This document shows positions 8,801 to 17,800 of a stretch of DNA of 36,501 nucleotides, one piece after another (the stretch's first letter is position 1; each line of letters begins with the position of its first letter). The stretch is from contig CAIKVZ010000090.1 of the NCBI GenBank assembly GCA_903830985.1, positions 1-36,501 on the forward strand, in the 5' to 3' direction. The notes beneath the pieces are model-generated. The model made no database searches, had not been told where the DNA came from, and saw only the letters and a list, made by a program, of their open reading frames with translations. The DNA is from an uncultured beta proteobacterium (GTDB lineage: Bacteria; Pseudomonadota; Gammaproteobacteria; Burkholderiales; Burkholderiaceae_C). The position numbers were made by a program, and so were the translations under genes.

Positions 8801-11800
8801 TGACCGGGTTGGCCTTGGCGCCTGGAGCTTGGGTCTCCTCAACCGGAACTGCGTTGTGCTGCTTCCCCAGCAGAACCGCAAACCCTTGTGGCATGACTGG
8901 GTCGTTGGCCAGGTAGCCATCGAATCCAGCATTCAGAACCGCACGCTCCCAGTTGTTGGAGCCAGGGTTTTTCTTGACGATACCCAGCGGATCCTTGTAG
9001 ACGTCGTACAGGTTGTCGAGTTGGACATGGTGGCCATAGGCGCCAACGCCGGACTCGGCGCGCACGCCGTTACCCTTGTCAACATAGAAGAATGAGCGCG
9101 GGCGAATGTCAGAGTTTTCCTGACCTGACAGGCGCTCGGCCTCCAGGCCTTTGAGGCCGGTTCCGTAGAGATTTGAATCGAGTGATGTGCGAGCAGTCTT
9201 GCTGAAGTGGTAAGCGACCGAGCTGCTGGAGCCGGTTATTCCTTGGCCGTACCGTGGTGGAACTCTTCCACCCGTTTCACTGCTGCTTCGATCTCCGCTG
9301 TCGTCGGCCAGTCTTGCTGATTGCTGGAGGGCTTCTTGCCCTGCGGGATTGATGCTGTCAGCTCGTCCCCACCCAATCCCTCCGTCACCGTGACCGTAAG
9401 GCCAGAGGCGCGCAACCGATCGTCCAGCGCTTTTAGCTGTAGATCCCAGGAGTCCAGTAGCTCTTGCGATTGCGGTATCGAATCCGCTTCTTGCTTGTGT
9501 GTCATGTGCATCTCCAACATAGTAGGCTTCGACAAAGCCATCGCCAAAAGTCAGACCATAGAGGCCAGATTTGTCGATGACCTTCTGGATCTCCTTGCGC
9601 TCCATGGCGCGCGTCAGATCCCATTTATAAACCGGAGTGGCATAACTGCCATCGGGGAACTTAGTGCCAGCCTGCTCAGTTGTTGACTGGCGAACATGGA
9701 TCTGTTCCTGTTTGTAATTATCGGCGAACTGCTTGAGTGCAGCAAGCACGACATCACGATCGTTTTCCTTGAAAGTTAGCGTCACCGCCAGGGATGGCTC
9801 AGAGTAGCCGCCGTACAAACCGGTTACGGTGTCGTACTTCATGGCCGCAGAGGTGCCCTTGAGCGCCTCCTTTAGTCCAGAGAATGCCACCTGCTGCAAC
9901 TGGGCGTGCGCCAGCTCGTTGCCGGCCTGGGCCGCGCGGTAGAGCTTCTTGATCCACGGGATGTTCTCGGTCGAGGCCGAGATCGATACCTTCATGCTGT
10001 CGCGCGCATCCTTGGGTGCATTGGTCCGGACTTGGCGATCCTGTACGTTTTCAGCAATACCCGCGTCGAATGATGTGGCTCCGTCGGCAACAGTCACTCC
10101 GTGGCCGCCACCTTCCCAGGCGAACGGCTTGTCTCCGCCGGCATCGATGGCCAGCTTCTCGATTGCCGAGCGGCCTTGGTCCTTGGTGATCTCGCCTGAC
10201 TTGACGCGGTCATGGATGGCGTTGACGCCACTGGACAATCCGTCCTTCAGGTTGGACGGGAACAGGGAGCGCACAGCTTCCCAGGTGATCGATTGCATCT
10301 CGCGCGCCAGCAGGCCGCGCTGGGCTGCCGCATCACGGTACGCATCTGCCACCAAACCATAGGTACCACTAGCGCCAGAGCTTGCGCTCTCTCCGGCTCC
10401 AGGGACTCCCTTGGTGGTGCTGCCGAAGTTGTGCGAGACCTCGAGTGAGTTTCCGCTGACCGCCTTCAACAGCGCGGCCGCGATCGCATGGGTATCGATC
10501 GTGACGTGGCCGTCTCCGCTACCTGGCTGGACGATGTTGTTGTAGAAGTTGCGGACCTTGTGCTCGCTGCCGAGCTGCTTGTCCAGGTTGAGGAACGAGC
10601 CATCACGGAAGATGCTGACAGCCTTCTCGATGGTGTCGAAGCCGCCCCAGTTCACATCCGCCATGGAGCCGTCGTCGTTTGCCACAAATGCGTCGAATCC
10701 GCCTTCTGGTGTGACCAGGCGATAGCCGCGCGGGAAGTAGGCCTCATCGAAGCATCGCACAAAGTAGGCGGACTCGGTTGGGCTCATCTCGGAGAGTGTC
10801 TTGCCGCTGGAGGCGATGGCTTCCATCTTGGAGATGTGCGCCTGGCGTGATTTCTTCTCGGCCGTTGTGGAAGACGAGTTCAACCAGCTGTTGGCCCACT
10901 GCGTCATTCCGTCAGACCAGGCCTCATTCTGGTGATTGGTCAGGATCGTCAGCGCGCGCTCGGCCAGAGAGACGTTGGAGAACCAGTCTTTCTGTGGCGA
11001 GAATACAGCGAGGATGCCTCCGGCCTGGCGGTCGGTGGTCAGGCCAAACTTGGACTTCCAGTCGTTCGCAATTCGGTTGGCACCGTCGTACCAGAGTTTG
11101 GCACGCTCACGCACGCCGGGCTGGACGCGGTCGTGCAACCAGAGCAGGTTGTCGACGATGGTCTTGTGCAGCTCCTTGAGGACGCCGGCCGTGTCGCCCT
11201 CTCCGCTCAGGGTGTTGTACTGACGAACAGCAGCAACCAGCTTCTCAAGATAGTTCTTGGAGTCGGTGATGTCCTTGGTGTCGATGACCCGCTTCTCGGC
11301 GTAGCTGCTGGGCTGGTAGCCAGTCTTCTTGTGCGGCTTGGCGGTAGGCTGGGTCGTGCTGACGGTCAGGCGGTCTTCCGGGTTGACGAAGTCAGGGTCA
11401 TGTAGGCTATGCCGGATGTCATCGCTGTAGCCAAACTCCCCGCTGTTGAAGTCGGCGCTCTTGAGTTGGGTCGAGTGTTTTGCAACGAATACGTCAGACG
11501 GTTCGTGGCTATAGGGGCCGCCGCCACCGCCGTCGTCGGTCACCTGGCGAATGATGGTTCCGTCGCCAGACTGGTTGCCTCCGCGCACAGCGCTGTCTGT
11601 GGTCTCGAAATGCGGATCTCCGCCGGCAGGTGACACGGTTGCATCAGCATGCTCATCGGCCAGCTTGTCGGCATCCTCTTGTTCAGTAAAGAATCCGGTT
11701 CCGTCGGCTGCATAGAGCTGCTCGCCTTGCGCATCGAGCACCTTGTACTGACCGTGGCGTGAGCCGTCCCAATTGGCGCCCTCGAAGTGGGTCTCATACG

Positions 11801-14800
11801 GGTTGCGCAGGTTGATGAAGGTGGCATAAATGCCGGCCTGTGTTGCTGATTCGTCAGGCATGACGAAGTTCTTCAGGGCCGATTGCACCGCCTCCTCCTG
11901 TGTTGCAAAGACCCCATCAAAATTTCCGTCAGGAGCGGTCAATTCCCACTGCGCTGGCTGTCCATCCAGCGAGGCGCTGGTGAACTGATAGCCATAGGAC
12001 TCGAGATCGGCCTGGTTCTTGGGATCTCCAGCAAAGGAGATCTCCTTGACGTTGCCGCGATGGACGTAGCTGCGCGCCATATCCTTGTTGCTGGTCGTGA
12101 AGATTCCAAGGTCGCCCCGGCGTGTGCCGCCAGGCTGGTTGAATTTGTAGAAGCCGCCCTTGTCAGTACCATGGTAAACGACGAGTGGTTCCCCGTTTTC
12201 ATCGACCACCCTGGACACCGCGCCCTGGTCATCGCTCCAGACGCCGCCCTGCTCTTTGGCGAACAGCTCCCAGTTTCCGAACCAGCGCTTGAACGATGGC
12301 GTGCGGGTCTGGATCCACTGCCGCTCATTGAGCAGCGTGTCCTTGCCGTTGGGCGCCTTCATCCAGGTTGGCTTACCTTCGTGCTCAGCCTTGACGGCGG
12401 CGTATTCCAGCTCGGCGGTCTCGCGCGCGCTGTACAGGATCGGCTCCTTGAAGGACTCGACTTGTTTGAGTTGGCCTTTGAGCATCATGTTGCTCATGAC
12501 GGCACGCGCCAGCGTGGAGCGGCCCATACCGAAGGCGCGGGCATCGACGCTCTGGAGCATCTTGGCCAGCTTGGCTTCCTGGTTGACACCCTTGCTGTCG
12601 GTGAAGACGCCGGCCTCCGGGCTGTAGCGCAGGCCGTTGAAGCCAGGGATCAACTCCTTGGCGTTGCGGATGCTGGCAGCGATCATGCGGACCAGGTTGG
12701 CCTCATGCGCCTCGACCCGGGTCGCGTTGTCCTCAAAGCCGTACAGGCGCTGCGTCGGGTGCGGCGTCATGACGTTGGACTTGCCGGTGCGCAGGGCGGC
12801 CGAGAACTGCTGCTCGGTGCGGCGGTAAGTGTTGATGCCGGAGAGTGAGCCCTCGGGCTTGAGCGTCATGTTGCGCTTGGCCGCGTACTCGGAGACCATC
12901 TGGTAGACGGCCGCACCCAGGCCGCCCTTGCCCATGTCGGAGGTGTTGACGCTGAGCTCCCACTTGCCATTGACCTTGTTGGCCGTCAGGATAGCGCTGT
13001 GGTCGGTTCCGGTCTCTGGGTCACGGAAGTCGATCGTCTGCACCTTCTCGGTGGCCTCGTTGGATTGCTGGACGATGGTGACGTCGTAGTTGTCCGTGAT
13101 GCCCATGGCGGCAGCGATCGCCTTCAATGACTGGTCGTTGGCCGTAGTCCGGTCGTAGCGCCGCGCGCCCTTGGTCTCGGGCATCTCATTGATGGCTTGC
13201 CAGCCGTCGAGCAGAAGACGCTGCTGCGGTTTGGTGAAGCTGTCTGCCAGGTCAAATCCGCGCTCGCGCAGATCGCGTGCTGCCACTTGGCGGGCGGTGA
13301 AGTCCTTGACGGCCTGCTCGGTTGCAGCGCCATCGGGCTCGTTCATGGTCGGACCAACCCAGGTTCCACGGAGATCGACGTTCCATAAGCCTGTATGGTT
13401 CTGGTCCATACCGACACGGAAGCTCTTGCCTTCGACGTAGAGGTTGGGCACCAGGACGCTTTGCATGGTTCCGGAGCTGCCCTTGTCGGCCTTCCATGCG
13501 AGAGCTGGGTAGGCATCTTCAGCGTGGATGCCTTTGGCCTTGATCTCGGCATCGGAGACCTTGGTCTCTTCAGGCTTGGCGTTCTCGGCGTCGAGTTCGG
13601 CCTGCAGTTCGGCTTGTTCGCGGGCGCTGTAGTGAACGCCGGCTGCTGCATCGATGTGTCCGCGCGTCACCGCAATCGGAATACCGCTGGAGACCCAGTC
13701 TCCGCCAGACATGAACTTGACAGATGACTGGTCCGAGAATATAATCCCGTCGGTTGATCGCTGATTCGACTGCGTCGCAGCTCCAGGTATAGCACCGGTC
13801 TTTCCGGCAGAGGAGATCATTTCCTTGCTAGTAACAGCCTTAATGCGATCAACCTCTTTTTCCGGCGCCCAGACGAATGAGCCATTCTGGATTGACCGAA
13901 GCACATAAGCCAACGAATTCTCTCTTCCGAACAAAGTCTTGAGGTCTACCACCTCAAGTCCAGAATCCATCTTCTGCAGCGCAAGCAAATACGGGCGACC
14001 TTGCGCATCAACCTGATCAGACAGGATGTTGTAGCGCTTCTTGTATCCCTCTCCTGGCTTGGACTGCAGGTTGCCAGAGGCATCCTCGTAATTCACGACC
14101 AGCGCGCGCGGGGCAACCAGCATCTGCGGGATCTTGCCGATCAGGCTCGGTTCGATGGCGCGCAAGCGGTTGGTCAGGTGCGCCAGGAATCCTGGGCGCG
14201 CAATGATCTTGTCAGTCGATCCCATGCCGGCCATGCGCAACGGGGTGGATGGACGCAGGGCCACATCAATCACAGAGGCCGGCCGACTGCGGTCGACATA
14301 GGCCTGCGCCCAAGACTCAAGGCGCGAGCTGTGTGCCACCACGTCTAATCCAGTGCTCTGCGCCAGCTTGGGATTCTTCTCCGCCCAGGCGGTGGCCACA
14401 TCGATGGCGATCTGTTTGGCTTCTTCGAGCTGGGAGATGTAGAGGTCGACGTTCTTGACGCCGGCCATTTTTTCTGCAATGCCGCGCAGTTTGACAATCA
14501 ACTGGTCCAGCAGTGGGATCCATTCGCGGACAAACTCGCCAAACAGATTTGGCTTTTGAGCCTGCAGTTTATTGAGCCATGCACGATCATTGAAGCGCTT
14601 GCCCATGAAGTCGGCGATCATTTCGTCCTTCAGGAGCTCGAAGTGCTTCGGCGTCATCTGCTCGTAGGGCTCAGTGATGCCGCTGTGGGTGCGCCGCAAA
14701 TACTCAAAGTAGTCGCGTTTACCCTGCTCGCTGTCGATCATTGACCAGAGGCGGTCGTAGAGCTTCTTGATGCCAGGGAATTTCTCGCTCAGGTGTTTGA

Positions 14801-17800
14801 ACTCGTGTGCAATGGTCCAAGCCACATTCATGTGCGGCCGGTCAACGCTCACAAAGAAGTGACCGCCTGCCTTGAGGCCGTCATTCTGGTCGTTATGAAT
14901 GGCGATGCCTCGGTACCCGGTGATGCTGGCAAACGCATCGAGCAAACTGTCGAGCGCGCGCGTTTCGGCGAGCGACGGGTTGGCTACAGAAACAGGGCCG
15001 GTTTTATTCTGATCAAGAGCGGCAACAATGGGCTCATTGGCGATGGCGCGTCTTACGCTGTCAGCATCCAAAGCAGGTCGTGCTGCTTCATCAGCGGTAA
15101 CAACTTGTCCTGCACCTCCTGCGGGTACTGTTCCGGGCAGATGACCCGTGGATGCAGGCTGATCCCCTCCTGCAACGCTTCTCCCGCCATGTCCCTGCGT
15201 CTGAACCAGTCCTGCACGATCTTCTCCGCCTGCTCCTGCGCTTGTGTCATTTTGGTTTCCATTTGTTTGCTGTTCAGTGTACTCCGAGACCGGTTGCTTG
15301 ACAAGGTCGGATTTGGCCCAGGCCTTGAACTGCGCTGGCGTCATTTCGGTCATGGCGCCCAGGCCCTGCCAGCCCGCTTCGTAGTTGTCCAGGTAGCCCT
15401 GGCGTGCCGAGGCCTCATCCGCGAAGCCCATCATCACCTTGTGCTCATCGAAGCTGCCGTCGGCCTTGTTCTGGTCGATGACAAACACCTTGCTGGTGTC
15501 TGGCCGTGGGCCAATGAAGACGTCGAGCGGGTCGCCATCAGCGCCCTCGGTCGCCTTGAACTCACCGTAGTGGTGAGCCATCGTGGTCTCCCACTTCTTG
15601 CCGTCGGGCGAGGTGCCGCTGCGCGTGGAGCCGGCCGGGTTCTCGAGCGTGATCCGCATGCCGTTCAAGTGAATGACGTCGGACTTCTTGTAGTTGCCGG
15701 CTTCGATCTGGCCCTCGGTCGGGTTCAGGCGATCGTTGTTCGGGCTGGCGGCTGCGGTGTCGGCCTTGGCCTGGATGTGAGCCTGGATGGCCACGCGCGC
15801 GAGCTGCGCATCACCGCCACCGGACAGGCGCATCTCCTCCTGGGTTGCACTGTTGACCAGCCAGAATCCGTCGGGCCGGCGCTCCACCGTCTCGAAGCCG
15901 CTGTGGGCCAGCTTGGCCACCGCCGCCTTGCGATCGGGCATGCTGATACCGGCCTGCGCCAAAGCCTTTGGCGCATTGATCTGGGTGCGCGGCTTTACGC
16001 CTGCGGCGGCGGCCGGTTCTTGTCCTTGCGGCGTTGCTTGCTTGGCTTGAGGGGCTTGAGTGCCATCAGTGGTTCCTTGGGTTGGCGTTAAAAAGCCCGC
16101 ATCGGCGGGCTGCTGGGTGACTGTTGTTGCGCCGCCTGGCGGGTCATTTGGCGGATTGGGCGGTGTCCATTCAGAGCTCTCGATGGACGGATCGCCAATC
16201 GGTTTGATGTCCTGCCATTGCTGGCCAATATCCTGGATGCGCCGAGCCGAGTGTTCGTTGCGTACGCCATCGACCGTTGATTCTGGGATCGGGTTGCCCT
16301 GCGCGTCGAGCAAACCGCTTGGCTTGTTGGCGAGTTCAGAGGCGGGGCCTTGTGCGGGCTGACCCAGGAAGTCGAGGCCGTGGGTATCCTGCTCTTCAGA
16401 GGCGGCCTGCTGGGCGGCCAGATCGTCTCCAGGCTGCGTTATTCCGAGATCCTGGAACTGTTGCCCTGCCGCGAGCGCGGCGCGCGACAGCGGGCTGTTT
16501 GGGACGGCTGCGGCAGCTGCCAATGGGCTGGCCGGCGGTGCGGCCTTGTGTGGCTGGGTGATGCCGCCACCGACGCCACCCATGACGCCACCGACAACAC
16601 CGCCCTGCACGCCTTGGTTCAGGACACCCTCATTCCACGGCTTGCCCTGCGCAATGTTCTGCCAGATCTGCTCCTGCATCGATTGCGGGAACTCCTGGAA
16701 TCCGCCCTCGCTCAGAATACCTTTGCCGACCCGCTTGGAGAAGCCGCCGGTAGCGGATAGGACATTGTTGGCCGCCTTGGGGCCGGCGATCGCCATTTGC
16801 GTTGCGGTTTGCACGTCGCCGAAGCCTGGGATCTTGCTGGCGGCGCGGCCGATCAGGGCCGTGAGAACACCGGCCGGGATCTGCAGGTATTGACCGGCCA
16901 TGTCGTTGGGGTTGTCTTCGCGCAGCTGCCAGGCATTCTGGCCCGTCGCTTGCGCACCCTCGACCGCATGGCCCAGGTAGGACAGCTTGGTCTCTGCCAG
17001 CTCAATCGCCTTCTGTCCAGCCTTGATGGCGGCCAGCTCGGCTGCGTTGGCTGGCGCGGCGCCGGACATGAGCTCAACCACACGGGCAGAAGCGATTCCA
17101 CCCTGCTCTGCTGCGCCCAGGAAAATGGTCTTGCCGATCTTGCCGATCACCCCAGCGCCAAACAGCATGTCAGGCAGGGTGCGAATGATCTGCTCCTGGA
17201 TGACGGAGGGATTGCTCAGCAGGGATCCGATCAGGGATCCGGCGCCAATGACGCCAGCGAACGTGGTATCCACTGCACCATCGGCCGCCTTGATTCCCGA
17301 CTCCATCTGCTTGGCGGCAGACTCAACATTCTGTTGCGCCTGCTTGCGCTGCGGGCTGTACTTGTCCGACAGCATGGCGTCCGCCGCCTTCGGGTTGTAC
17401 CCGATCGCATCCAGCGCTTCACCCAGCTTGCCGCCGGTCGCCAGGTTGCCCAGACCGGCGATGGTTTGTGTCAGCGCCATGGGCGCGCGCGCCACATCGA
17501 TGGCGGTGTCTCCTACCCAGCCCGATGATTGTGGGATGAGCGAGGAGATGATCTTGCCGGTGGCTGGAAGTATCCCGCCTTGCGGGTCGCGCGCGATGTC
17601 AAGCGCCTCTCCGGTGTTGCGCTTGATGGCGCCCCAGGTGGATTCTTCTGGCTTGACTTCAGATCGCGATTGGTTAAGCGTATCGGCCACCAGCTTCATC
17701 GGGTCATACCCGGTGCTCCTGGCCTGCGGCGTACCGTCAACAATGCCTTGCAGCGAGTTGAGGCGGTCCTGCCATGAATTGGCGTACTGACCCCACTTCT

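Noticed and set aside
14793-16091. 432-aa plus-strand ORF opposite the giant gene
   Set aside because: It is antisense to the zincin and pyrophosphatase-like domains and has no family features of its own.
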